A stretch of DNA of 64,000 bases from Pseudomonadota bacterium (lineage in GTDB: Bacteria > Pseudomonadota > Gammaproteobacteria > Steroidobacterales > Steroidobacteraceae). The position numbers were made by a program, and so were the translations under genes. Below, one piece after another: positions 49,299 to 57,899 of the stretch. Location: the NCBI GenBank assembly GCA_025355105.1, contig JANYAE010000058.1:1-64000 (forward strand). The letters run 5' to 3'. The number at the start of each line of letters is the position of its first letter. Within the stretch, counting starts at the first letter, position 1. The notes below the pieces were generated by a model. That model had not been told where the DNA came from. It saw only the letters and a list, made by a program, of their open reading frames with translations, and did not search any database.

Positions 49299-50233
49299 CG
49301 CCCGCGGCGCCAGTTGTCGGCGAGCACGGCGGTCACGATCACGAGTCCCGTCACCACCCGTTTGACGGGTTCCGAGGCGCCCATCTGCACGAGCCCGGCC
49401 TCGAGGGTCGCGATGATCAGCACGCCGAGCAGGCTGCGCGCGACCGAGCCGCGCCCGCCCAGCAGGCTGGTGCCGCCGACCACGACCGCCGCGATCACCG
49501 AGAGCTCGAAGCCGACGCCTGCGTTCGGGTCCGCCGAGCCGAGCCGCGAGCAGTTGACCACCGCCGCGAGCCCGGTGAGCGCGCCGAGCACGGCGTGCGC
49601 CCACAGGCGCGGCCGGTCGACGGCGATGCCCGAGATCGCCGCCGCCTCGCTGTTGGCGCCGACCGCGATCAGGTGGCGGCCGAACACCGTGTACGACAAC
49701 GCCGCTTGCCCGAGCGCGACGGCCGCGAGCGCCAGCAGGAACGCCGGCGAGACGATCCAGCCGGCGATCGGCGTGCCGATGCCCTCGATCGCGGGTCCGA
49801 TGTACTTGGTCTGCGACTCGGTCGCGAGGAACGCGAGACCGCGGGCCACCTCGAGCATGCCGAGCGTGACGATGAACGACGGCAGTCTGAGCTTGACGCT
49901 GATCAGGCCACTGACACCGCCGAGCGCGACGCCGACCCCGAGCGACAGCGCCATCGCAGCGGGCAGGCCCCAGCCCCAGTCGGCCATGGCGACACCGACC
50001 ACCGCGCCGCACAGGCCGAGCAGCGAGCCGACCGAGAGGTCGATGCCGCCCGTGACCATCAGCAGCGTCATGCCGGTCGCGGTCAGCAGCAGCGCCGGGA
50101 TGCGGTTCGCGACCGAACCGAAGCTCGCTGCGCTGAGGAAGCCCGTGCTCAGCTGGCCGAACAGCAGCAGCAGGCCGCCCCACACCACGAGCAGCACGAG
50201 GAGGTCTGAGGCCCGTCCCACCCGGATGCGCAT
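49295..50233 (-). CDS. Sugar (ribose-type) ABC transporter permease
   Basis: RbsC-like: MLLMVTGGIDLSVGSLLGLCGAVVG, FGRHLIAVGANSEAAAISGIAVDRPRLWAHAVLGALTGLAAVV. Confidence 0.93.
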   Translation of the reverse strand: MRIRVGRASDLLVLLVVWGGLLLLFGQLSTGFLSAASFGSVANRIPALLLTATGMTLLMVTGGIDLSVGSLLGLCGAVVGVAMADWGWGLPAAMALSLGVGVALGGVSGLISVKLRLPSFIVTLGMLEVARGLAFLATESQTKYIGPAIEGIGTPIAGWIVSPAFLLALAAVALGQAALSYTVFGRHLIAVGANSEAAAISGIAVDRPRLWAHAVLGALTGLAAVVNCSRLGSADPNAGVGFELSVIAAVVVGGTSLLGGRGSVARSLLGVLIIATLEAGLVQMGASEPVKRVVTGLVIVTAVLADNWRRGR

Positions 50234-50246
50234 GAGCCCGCGGCGC

Positions 50247-51179
50247 TCAGCGCGTGACGAGGTCGACGGTGGTCGCGCGATCGGCGCCCGGCTTGCCGTC
50301 CTTGAGCGCCTGCAGCGCGAGCTCGATGCCAGATACCGCCAGCAAGTCGGCGTGCTGGTCGGCGGTGGCGAGCACGCGGCCGTCGGCGAGCAGCGGCCTG
50401 ATCGCGGCGATGTCGTCGAAGCCCGCGACCAGCACGGCGCGCGAGCGGCCGGCGGCGGCCACCGCGGCCGCGGCGCCGATGGCCATGTTGTCGTTGGCGC
50501 ACAACAGCGCCTTGAGGCCGGGGTGCGCGCTCAGCAGGTTGGCGGCGACGCCGTTCGCCTTGTCCATTTCCCAGGCGCCGCTCTGCACCGCGACGATCTT
50601 GAGGCCGGCGGCCTGCATCGCATCCTCGAAGCCGGCGCGCCGCTGCTGGCCGTTGTAGGCGGTCGTCACGCCCTCGATGATCGCCACCTCGTCGCCTGCC
50701 GTCAGCTTCGCGGCGAGCGCGAGCCCGACGCGCCGCGCGCCCTCGCGGTTGTCGGGGCCGACGAACGCCGCCGTCAGCCCCGCCTGGCGCACGACCTCGG
50801 CGTCGAGACGGTTGTCGATGTTGACGATCACCACGCCCCGGTCCTGCGCGCGCTTGAGCGCCGGGACCAGCGCCTTGGAGTCGGCCGGCGCGATTACGAT
50901 CGCCGCCGCGCCCTGCGCGACCGCCTGCTCGACGAGGTTCACCTGCTCGTTGAGGTCGGTCTCGTTCTTGATGCCGGAGACCAGCAGCTCGTAGTCCGCC
51001 GCGTGCTCGGCCTGGTGGTGGGTCGCGCCTTGCGCCATGGTCGCGAAGAAGTCGTTGGCGAGCGACTTCATGACGAGCGCGACCCGGGGCCGCGCGCCGG
51101 CGGCGGCCTGCGGCGCCGGCGCCGGCCGGCAGGCGGTCGCCGCGACCAGCACCGCGAGGCTGAGCAGGATCTTGCGCAT
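50247..51179 (-). CDS. Sugar (ribose-type) ABC transporter substrate-binding lipoprotein
   Basis: RbsB-like: lipobox LVAATAC, RVALVMKSLANDFFATMAQGA, IVIAPADSKALVPALKRAQDRGVVIVNIDNRLD, LLCANDNMAIGA. Confidence 0.93.
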   Translation of the reverse strand: MRKILLSLAVLVAATACRPAPAPQAAAGARPRVALVMKSLANDFFATMAQGATHHQAEHAADYELLVSGIKNETDLNEQVNLVEQAVAQGAAAIVIAPADSKALVPALKRAQDRGVVIVNIDNRLDAEVVRQAGLTAAFVGPDNREGARRVGLALAAKLTAGDEVAIIEGVTTAYNGQQRRAGFEDAMQAAGLKIVAVQSGAWEMDKANGVAANLLSAHPGLKALLCANDNMAIGAAAAVAAAGRSRAVLVAGFDDIAAIRPLLADGRVLATADQHADLLAVSGIELALQALKDGKPGADRATTVDLVTR

Positions 51180-51210
51180 GCCGCGTCCTTTGCCTGTGGC
51201 GCGCCTTGAA

Positions 51211-51230
51211 TTGCGCGATCGATGGTGCAA
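51211..51230. promoter_or_regulatory. Candidate LacI/PurR-like operator between divergent rbs-type and phosphoribosyltransferase genes
   Basis: TTGCGCGATCGATGGTGCAA, 16/20 self-complementary with central ATCGAT. Confidence 0.4.
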
Positions 51231-51321
51231 GTCTGGCTCCTCATGGTCAAGCCGCATCCATCCGCACCGGCGGTCGCCGCGACGAGCGGCACCGCTGTCT
51301 GCCCGCGCTGACGGCGAGCGC

Positions 51322-51945
51322 ATGTCCGACGTCCACGGCCCCGACCGCTTGTACATCACGGCCGACCAGCTGCTGGCCGATTCTTTTCGGCTCGCGCTCA
51401 AGGTCCTCGACAGCGGCTTTCGGCCGACGCACATCGTCGGCATCTGGCGCGGCGGCACGCCGGTCGGCATCGCCGTGCAGGAACTGCTCGACTTCTGTGG
51501 CGTCAAGACCGACCACATCGCGATCCGCACTTCGCTGTACACCGGCATCGGCACGGCCGCGGCGAGCGTGCAAGTCCACGGCCTCGGCTACATCGTCGGT
51601 CAGGTGCACGCGGGCAATGCGCTGCTGATCGTCGACGATGTCTACGACTCCGGCCGCAGCATCCGCCGGGTCATCGACGACCTGCGGCAGGAGTGCGGCG
51701 CCGCGGCTCCTGAGATCCGCATCGCGACCGTCTACTGCAAGCCGAAGAGCGCGCTGCCCTGCGGCGTGCCGCACTACTACCTGCACGAGACCGACCGCTG
51801 GCTGGTGTTCCCGCACGAGCTCGCCGGGCTCACGGTCGAGGAGCTGCTGGCGCACAAGCCCGGCATCGAGGCGATCCGCGAGCGCCTGACGGCGATGCGC
51901 GAGCAGACGCCTGACGGTCTGCCGCCGCGAACTCAGGCGAGATAG
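51322..51945 (+). CDS. Phosphoribosyltransferase (hypoxanthine/xanthine-guanine type)
   Basis: IVGIWRGGTPVGIAVQELLDF, LLIVDDVYDSGRSIRRVIDDL (PRPP loop). Confidence 0.88.
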   Translation: MSDVHGPDRLYITADQLLADSFRLALKVLDSGFRPTHIVGIWRGGTPVGIAVQELLDFCGVKTDHIAIRTSLYTGIGTAAASVQVHGLGYIVGQVHAGNALLIVDDVYDSGRSIRRVIDDLRQECGAAAPEIRIATVYCKPKSALPCGVPHYYLHETDRWLVFPHELAGLTVEELLAHKPGIEAIRERLTAMREQTPDGLPPRTQAR

Positions 51946-53252
51946 ACGAAGCGCCCGATGCACAGCGCGGCGAGCACGTAGACCAGCCAGTCGCGCGGCC
52001 GCGCCTCGCCGCGCACCAGCTTCAGCAGCGCGTGGCTCGTGATCCCGAAGGCGAGGCCGTTCGCGATCGAGTAGCTGAGCGGGATCATGATCACGGTCAG
52101 GAACGCCGGGATCGATTCGCCAGGGTCGGCCCAGTCGACCTCGGCGAGCGCACCCATCATCAGGCCGCCGACGAGGATCAGCGCCGGCGCGGTCGCCGCG
52201 GCCGGGATGGCCTGGACCAGCGGCGCGAACAGCAGCGTGACGAGGAACAACAGGCCGACCACGACGCTCGTGAGTCCGGTGCGCCCGCCGGCGGCGACGC
52301 CCGCCGCGCTCTCGATGTAGCTGGTCACCGGGCTGGTGCCGACCAGCGCCCCGGCCGCCATCGCGATCGAGTCCACGACCAGAATGCGGTTGAGCCGCGG
52401 GATCGAGCCGTCCGGCGCCGTGAGCCCGGCCTTCTTGCTGACCGCGACCAGCGTGCCGACGTTGTCGAACAGGTCGACGAACAGGAACACGAACACGATT
52501 TCGAGCAGCGACAGGCCGATGCCACCCTTGAGATTGAGCGCGGCCGGCACGTCGAGCCGCAAGGCGGCGGCCGACAGGTCGGCGAGCTGGTAGGCGCCGG
52601 GAGCGAAGTGCACGAGGCCGATCGCCCAGCCGGTGAGCGCGGTCGCGAGGATGCCGAACAGCATCGCGCCGCGGACCCGGCGCGCCTGCAGCGCGGCGAT
52701 CAGCAGCAGCCCGAGCAGCGACAGCGCCGCGGTCGGCGTCGTCAGGTTGCCGAGGCCGACCATCGTGCCGGGCTTGGCGACGATGACGCCGGCGGCGCCG
52801 AGGCCGATGAAGGCGATGAACAATCCCACGCCGCCCGCGACCGCCGCGAACAACGCACGCGGCATCGCGCGGATGATGAGCTGGCGCACTCCGGCGAGCG
52901 TCAGCAGCAGGAAGGCGACGCCGGACAGGAACACGCAGCCGAGCGCCGTCTGCCACGGCACGCCCATGCCCTTGACGACCGTAAACGTGAAGTAGGCGTT
53001 GAGCCCCATCCCGGGCGCGAGCGCGAGCGGGTAGTTCGAGACGAGCCCCATCAGGATGCTGCCGAAGCCGGCGGCCAGGCAGGTGGCGGCGGCGACCGCC
53101 GCGATCGGCATGCCGGCCTCGCCTAGGATCACCGGGTTGACGACCACGATGTAGGCCATCGTCAGGAAGGTCGTCACGCCGGCGAGCAGCTCGGTACGCA
53201 CGCTGGTGCTATGCGCCGCGAGTCGGAAGTAGCGCTCGAGCAAACCGGTCAT
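51933..53252 (-). CDS. NCS2/AzgA-type adenine/guanine/hypoxanthine permease
   Basis: RTELLAGVTTFLTMAYIVVVNPVIL, NYPLALAPGMGLNAYFTFTVV, FLFVDLFDNVGTLVAVSKKAGL, VGTSPVTSYIESAAGVAAGGRTGLTSVV. Confidence 0.95.
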   Translation of the reverse strand: MTGLLERYFRLAAHSTSVRTELLAGVTTFLTMAYIVVVNPVILGEAGMPIAAVAAATCLAAGFGSILMGLVSNYPLALAPGMGLNAYFTFTVVKGMGVPWQTALGCVFLSGVAFLLLTLAGVRQLIIRAMPRALFAAVAGGVGLFIAFIGLGAAGVIVAKPGTMVGLGNLTTPTAALSLLGLLLIAALQARRVRGAMLFGILATALTGWAIGLVHFAPGAYQLADLSAAALRLDVPAALNLKGGIGLSLLEIVFVFLFVDLFDNVGTLVAVSKKAGLTAPDGSIPRLNRILVVDSIAMAAGALVGTSPVTSYIESAAGVAAGGRTGLTSVVVGLLFLVTLLFAPLVQAIPAAATAPALILVGGLMMGALAEVDWADPGESIPAFLTVIMIPLSYSIANGLAFGITSHALLKLVRGEARPRDWLVYVLAALCIGRFVYLA

Positions 53253-53474
53253 TGCTTCGGCCACCTGTGGCGTTCGGATCCCAGCCGCGCGCGGGCGACT
53301 GCCCGGGCTCCCTGAGGATAACCGCCGGCGGTGCTTCGCGCTGCCCCGCTGCGCGGCCCCGGAGCGTTACGCGCGGGCGGCGAGTCGCTACACTGCGGAC
53401 GCGCTCCTGGGCACCGAGAGGTGAGCTGGTGATGAGGCAGGCGACAGCGGCGATCGACCTCTCGGGTGGCGGTC

Positions 53475-54449
53475 ATGGCGACTGAGGCCGCGCGCGCCAC
53501 GGCGCTCGAGCGCCACGGCGTGCTGGTCATCGGCAGCGCCAACGTCGACGTGTCGGTCAGCACCGCGGTCCTGCCGCGCCCCGGCGAGACCGTGTTCGGC
53601 GACGGCGCCATGATCGGCGTCGGCGGCAAGGGCGCGAACCAGGCGGTCGCCGCCGCGGCCACCGGCGCCGCCGCGACCCTGGTCGCGCGCGTCGGCGAGG
53701 ACGCCTTCGGTCGCCTGGTGCGCGACCAGCTCCGCGCCCGCGGCGTTGCGATCGACGAGCTGCGCGGCCTCGCCGACGCCGAGACCGGACTCGCGGCGAT
53801 CTACGTCGAGCGCAGCGGGCAGAACTGCATCGTGGTCGTTCCCGGCGCCAATGCGCGGTTCACGCCCGCCGATCTCGAGCCACTCGCGCCGCGGATCGCC
53901 TCGGCCGCGGTCGTGGTCCTGCAGGGCGAGATCGCGGCTGAGACGGTCTACCGCGCCGCGGCGATGGCCGCGGCGCGCGGCACGCCCGTGATCCTGAACC
54001 CGGCACCCCGCGGCGTCCTCGAGCTCGGCCGCATGGCGCGCTCGCTCAGCTATCTCGTGCCCAACGAGACCGAGGCCGCGGAGCTCACCGGTGCGCCGGT
54101 GAAAACGCCCGAGCAAGCCGCGACCGCCGCCGTGGCGCTGCAGCGCCAGGGCATCGGCTGCGTCATCATCACGCTCGGCGCGCAGGGCTGCGTGGTGGCG
54201 GACGGTGGCGCACCGCGCCACGTCGCCGCGCACCCGGTGACCGCGGTAGACACGACCGGCGCCGGCGACGCGTTCGTCGGCTGCCTCGCGGCGTCGCTGG
54301 CGGGCGGCAGCCCGCCTGACGAGGCGGTGCGCCGCGCGGGAGTTTACGCGGCACTGTCGACGACGCGCCGCGGCGCGCAGCAGTCCTACCCGCCGCGCGA
54401 GGAGTTCGAGGGGGCCTGGCGCGCGCTTGCGCCGCCGGGTCGCGGCTGA
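53475..54449 (+). CDS. rbsK: Ribokinase
   Basis: VLVIGSANVDVSVSTAVLPRPGET, GGKGANQAVAAAATGA, TLGAQGCVV, VDTTGAGDAFVGCLAASL. Confidence 0.93.
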   Translation: MATEAARATALERHGVLVIGSANVDVSVSTAVLPRPGETVFGDGAMIGVGGKGANQAVAAAATGAAATLVARVGEDAFGRLVRDQLRARGVAIDELRGLADAETGLAAIYVERSGQNCIVVVPGANARFTPADLEPLAPRIASAAVVVLQGEIAAETVYRAAAMAAARGTPVILNPAPRGVLELGRMARSLSYLVPNETEAAELTGAPVKTPEQAATAAVALQRQGIGCVIITLGAQGCVVADGGAPRHVAAHPVTAVDTTGAGDAFVGCLAASLAGGSPPDEAVRRAGVYAALSTTRRGAQQSYPPREEFEGAWRALAPPGRG

Positions 54450-54496
54450 AGGGGCGCGGCCGCGCGGTGGAGCGGCTTCGGTTGCGAGGAGCACAC

Positions 54497-55630
54497 ATGA
54501 GACGGACGCTGTACACGCTGTTGCTGACGCTGGCCGCACTGCTGCCGGCGGCAGCCGCCGGCGCCGAGCGGCGCATGGTGGTCATCGACCAGGACGGCTC
54601 GGGGCCTGGCGGCTCGAACATGATGTCGATGCTGGTGCTGTTGCAGTCTCCGCACGTGGACGTGCTCGGCATCACGATCGTCACCGGCAACGCCTGGCGC
54701 GACGACGAAGTGCGACATACGCTGCGCCTGCTCGAGCTGACCGCCCGCAGCGACGTGCCGGTGGTCCCGGGCGCGGTGTTCCCGCTGCTGCGCACCGTCG
54801 AGGAAACGCGGCTCGCGACGCCGCTCGTCGGCCAGGTCGGCTGGCTGGGCGCGTGGGGACAGAAGCCGGACGCCGTGCCGCCCCAGCCCGGCATGGTCGA
54901 GCCGCCGAAACCGGCGCACGTGCTCGGGCCGTTCGACACGCCAGCGCTGCTCGAGGGCGAGCCGCACACGCGACCGCTCGCCGAGGACGCCGCCCACTTT
55001 CTGCTGCGCCAGGTCCGCGCGCACCCTCACGAGGTGACGATCTACGCGGCAGGGCCGCTGACCAACATCGCGCTCGCGATCGCGATCGATCCGCTGTTCG
55101 CCGGACTCACGCGCGGCATCGTCATCATGGGCGGCAGCCTGAACCCGCACACCGACGATCCGGAGTTCGCCTCGAGTCCGCGCCACGAGTTCAACTTCTG
55201 GTTCGACCCGGAGGCGGCGCGCATCACGCTGCGCGCCCACTGGCCGCGCATCGACCTGACGACCGTCGACGTATCGATCAAGGCGATGTTCACGCAGCAG
55301 ATGGTCGACACAATCGCGCGCTCGCCGCATCCGGCGGCGCGTTACATCGCGAACTACTCGCAGGAGCGCTACTACCTGTGGGACGAGCTCGCCGCCTGCG
55401 CATGGCTCGAGCCGTCAATCATTACCAAGAGCGTGGACCTCTACATGGACGTCGACGTCAGCCACGGACCGGCCTACGGCGAGACCCTGACCTGGAGCGC
55501 CGCGCTCAAGCCGGCGCTCGACCTGCAGCTCGTGCATGCGCAGCTTGACGTCGACCTGCCGCGCTTCACGCGCCAGTTCGTCGAGCTGATGTCAGCGCCG
55601 ACGCCGCCGGTGACGGCGGCGAAACGCTAG
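54497..55630 (+). CDS. Nucleoside hydrolase with N-terminal signal peptide
   Basis: MRRTLYTLLLTLAALLPAAAAGAERR; DQDGSGPGGSNMMSMLVLLQSPHVDVLGITIVTGNAW, IYAAGPLTNIALAIAIDPLF, IVIMGGSLN, EFNFWFDPEAARITL. Confidence 0.92.
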   Translation: MRRTLYTLLLTLAALLPAAAAGAERRMVVIDQDGSGPGGSNMMSMLVLLQSPHVDVLGITIVTGNAWRDDEVRHTLRLLELTARSDVPVVPGAVFPLLRTVEETRLATPLVGQVGWLGAWGQKPDAVPPQPGMVEPPKPAHVLGPFDTPALLEGEPHTRPLAEDAAHFLLRQVRAHPHEVTIYAAGPLTNIALAIAIDPLFAGLTRGIVIMGGSLNPHTDDPEFASSPRHEFNFWFDPEAARITLRAHWPRIDLTTVDVSIKAMFTQQMVDTIARSPHPAARYIANYSQERYYLWDELAACAWLEPSIITKSVDLYMDVDVSHGPAYGETLTWSAALKPALDLQLVHAQLDVDLPRFTRQFVELMSAPTPPVTAAKR

Positions 55631-55734
55631 GCCGGACCGAGCGGGATGGCGGCCGGACACCGGTCCGCCGACCGCTCTCGCCGGCTGCGGACCGGCGCGT
55701 GACGCCGGCCCGCGGCGGCTACTGCGGGCGCGGC

Positions 55735-56187
55735 CTACGACGTCGCGGCGCGGCCGGACGAGCGCACGTCCCAGAGCTTTTCGAGGGCGTAGAACTCGCG
55801 GATGCGCGGCAGCATCACGTGCACGATCACGTCCTGGAGGTCGACCAGCACCCACTCCCCCTCCCGTTCCCCCTCGGTGCCGAGCGGACGGAATCCCGCC
55901 GCCTTGGCGCGCTCGAGCACGCGCCCGGCCAGCGACTTCACGTGCCGGTCCGAGGTCCCTGAGGCGATGACGATGGTGTCGGTGACGTCGGTCAGCTCGC
56001 GGACGTCGAGCACGGCGACGTTCTGCGCCTTCAAGTCGTCGAGGGCCGCGGTCACGAGCTCGGCGAGCCGGGGCCGGGCCACCTTTTTGGCCTTGGCAGG
56101 CCGTTTGGCGGGTTTGGGGGCAGTCTTGCTGGCAGTCTTGCTGACCGATTTGCTGGCGGTCTTGCGGGCGGTCTTTCTGGCGGTCAT
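55735..56187 (-). CDS. rsfS: Ribosome silencing factor RsfS with Lys/Ala/Thr-rich N-terminal extension
   Basis: LVTAALDDLKAQNVAVLDVRELTDVTDTIVIASGTSDRHVKSLAGRVLERAKAAG, EGEWVLVDLQDVIVHVMLPRIREFYALEKLW; ATG overlaps nadD stop. Confidence 0.96.
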   Translation of the reverse strand: MTARKTARKTASKSVSKTASKTAPKPAKRPAKAKKVARPRLAELVTAALDDLKAQNVAVLDVRELTDVTDTIVIASGTSDRHVKSLAGRVLERAKAAGFRPLGTEGEREGEWVLVDLQDVIVHVMLPRIREFYALEKLWDVRSSGRAATS

Positions 56188-56885
56188 CCCCTTGCTTCTT
56201 CCTTTCGGGCGTAACAGCCCGATTCACGGATGATACGGCGCACGCCGTCGGGCATCAGATAGCGCGGGTCGCGCCCCGCGTGAATCAGCGCCCGGACGTC
56301 GGTGGACGAGATCTCCAGCTGCGTTACGGCGTGAATGTAGATGCGTCCGGCGACGCCTTCATGAAGGTCGAGCACCGTGCCGGTGCCGCGGTCGACGAGC
56401 ATTTCGCCGAGCGGGCCCATCGTCGGCGCGCGCCAGCCGGGGCGATGCGCGACGACCAGGTGCGCGAGCGACAGCAGCTCGCGCCACTGGTGCCATTTCG
56501 GCAGCCCGAGGAACGCGTCCATGCCGACGATCAGGCACAGCGGCCGCGTCGGGAATTCGGCCCTGAGCTCGGCGAGCGTCTCGACCGAGTACGAGGGTCC
56601 GGTCTTGTGCATCTCGCGGTCGTCAACCGTGAAGCCCGGCTGACCGGCGGTCGCCGCGCGCACCATCTCCAGGCGCTGCGCGTTGCTCGCGACCGTGTGC
56701 TCGCGGTGCGGCGGGTTGCCGGCGGGCATGAAACGCATCTCGGGCAGGCGCAGGGTCTCGAGGAGCTCGAAGGCCGTGCGAAGGTGGCCATAGTGGATCG
56801 GATCGAAGGTACCTCCGAAGATACCCATCGGACCGCCACTCGCCGCACCCGCCGCGGGCGGCGTGCTTGGTCGAGACGTCGACAT
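56184..56885 (-). CDS. nadD: Nicotinate-nucleotide adenylyltransferase
   Basis: MGIFGGTFDPIHYGHLRTAFELLE, FMPAGNPPHR, LIVGMDAFLGLPKWHQWREL, ISSTDVRALI. Confidence 0.97.
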   Translation of the reverse strand: MSTSRPSTPPAAGAASGGPMGIFGGTFDPIHYGHLRTAFELLETLRLPEMRFMPAGNPPHREHTVASNAQRLEMVRAATAGQPGFTVDDREMHKTGPSYSVETLAELRAEFPTRPLCLIVGMDAFLGLPKWHQWRELLSLAHLVVAHRPGWRAPTMGPLGEMLVDRGTGTVLDLHEGVAGRIYIHAVTQLEISSTDVRALIHAGRDPRYLMPDGVRRIIRESGCYARKEEARG

Positions 56886-56891
56886 CGGATC

Positions 56892-57899
56892 TCACCCTGC
56901 CCGATTTCGCGTCGCGATGCAAAGTTCCGTGGCGATCCGCGCGAGCTCGCCCCAGGCCTCGTCCTTGCGCGGACCCTTGATCAGGCCGTCGGTGCGCGCC
57001 GCGGCCGTCAGCAGCTCGAGCGCGGCACGGCGCGGCACCCGCCGCGCGGCGCTTGCGAGCAGCTCCTTGCGTCGCCGGCCGCCGCGGAACAGGCGGCGCG
57101 CGCCACCCGAGGCCTGACCGGTCCACTGCAGGATCGAGCGCAGCTCCTCGGCGATGCACCACAACACCAGCGTCGGCTCCTCGCCCTCGGCGGCGAGTCC
57201 GTCGAGGATCCTGAGGGTGCGGGCAGGATCCCCGGCGAGCATCGCCTCGCCGAGCTGGAAGACGTGATAGCGCGCGCTGGTCGCGACCGACTCGGCGACG
57301 CTGTCGACGCTGACCGGCCCGGGCCCGCACAGCAGGCGCAGGAGCTCGATCTCCTGGTGCGCGGCCACCAGGTTACCCTCGCAACGGTCGGCGAGCAGCT
57401 GCGCGGCGTCCGCTTCCGGAACCAGGCCGACGCGCCGCATCCGCGCCTCGACCCACGAGGGCAGCTGCTCGGGGAGCAACTGCTCGGCATCGATGCAGCA
57501 GCCATGCTCCTCGAAGGCCCGCACCCAGGCGCTCGAGCGGTCGGCGTACTCGATCTTGTCGGTGATCACCAGCAGCAGCACGTCCGGCGCCGGCTCGGCC
57601 AGCGCCGCGACGAGCGCCTTGCCACCCTCGGTGCCGGGCTTCGGCGTCGGCATCCTGAGCTCGACGATGCGCCGCTCGGCAAACAGCGACATCGCGCGAA
57701 GACCGGCGGCGAACTCGTCCCAATCGAAGCTGCGCTCGACGAACGACACCTCGCGGCCGGTGTAGCCGAGCGCGCGGGCGCGGGCGCGGATCGCGTCGGC
57801 GGTCTCGCCGACGCGCAACGGCTCGTCGCCGGCCACGAGCCACGCCGGCGCGAGGCTCGCCTCGAGGGCGCGCGACAGCGTTTCGGGGACCAGCCGCAT
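56892..57899 (-). CDS. holA: DNA polymerase III subunit delta
   Basis: LAPAWLVAGDEPLRVGETADAIR, EGNLVAAHQEIELLRLL, ARYHVFQLGEAMLAGDPARTLRILDGLAAEGEEPTLVLWCIAEELRSI. Confidence 0.96.
   Translation of the reverse strand: MRLVPETLSRALEASLAPAWLVAGDEPLRVGETADAIRARARALGYTGREVSFVERSFDWDEFAAGLRAMSLFAERRIVELRMPTPKPGTEGGKALVAALAEPAPDVLLLVITDKIEYADRSSAWVRAFEEHGCCIDAEQLLPEQLPSWVEARMRRVGLVPEADAAQLLADRCEGNLVAAHQEIELLRLLCGPGPVSVDSVAESVATSARYHVFQLGEAMLAGDPARTLRILDGLAAEGEEPTLVLWCIAEELRSILQWTGQASGGARRLFRGGRRRKELLASAARRVPRRAALELLTAAARTDGLIKGPRKDEAWGELARIATELCIATRNRAG

Noticed and set aside
47106-51209. 1367-aa plus-strand ORF antisense to rlmH and the ABC transporter operon
   Set aside because: Longest ORF in the window but lacks any domain signature and covers four clear minus-strand genes.
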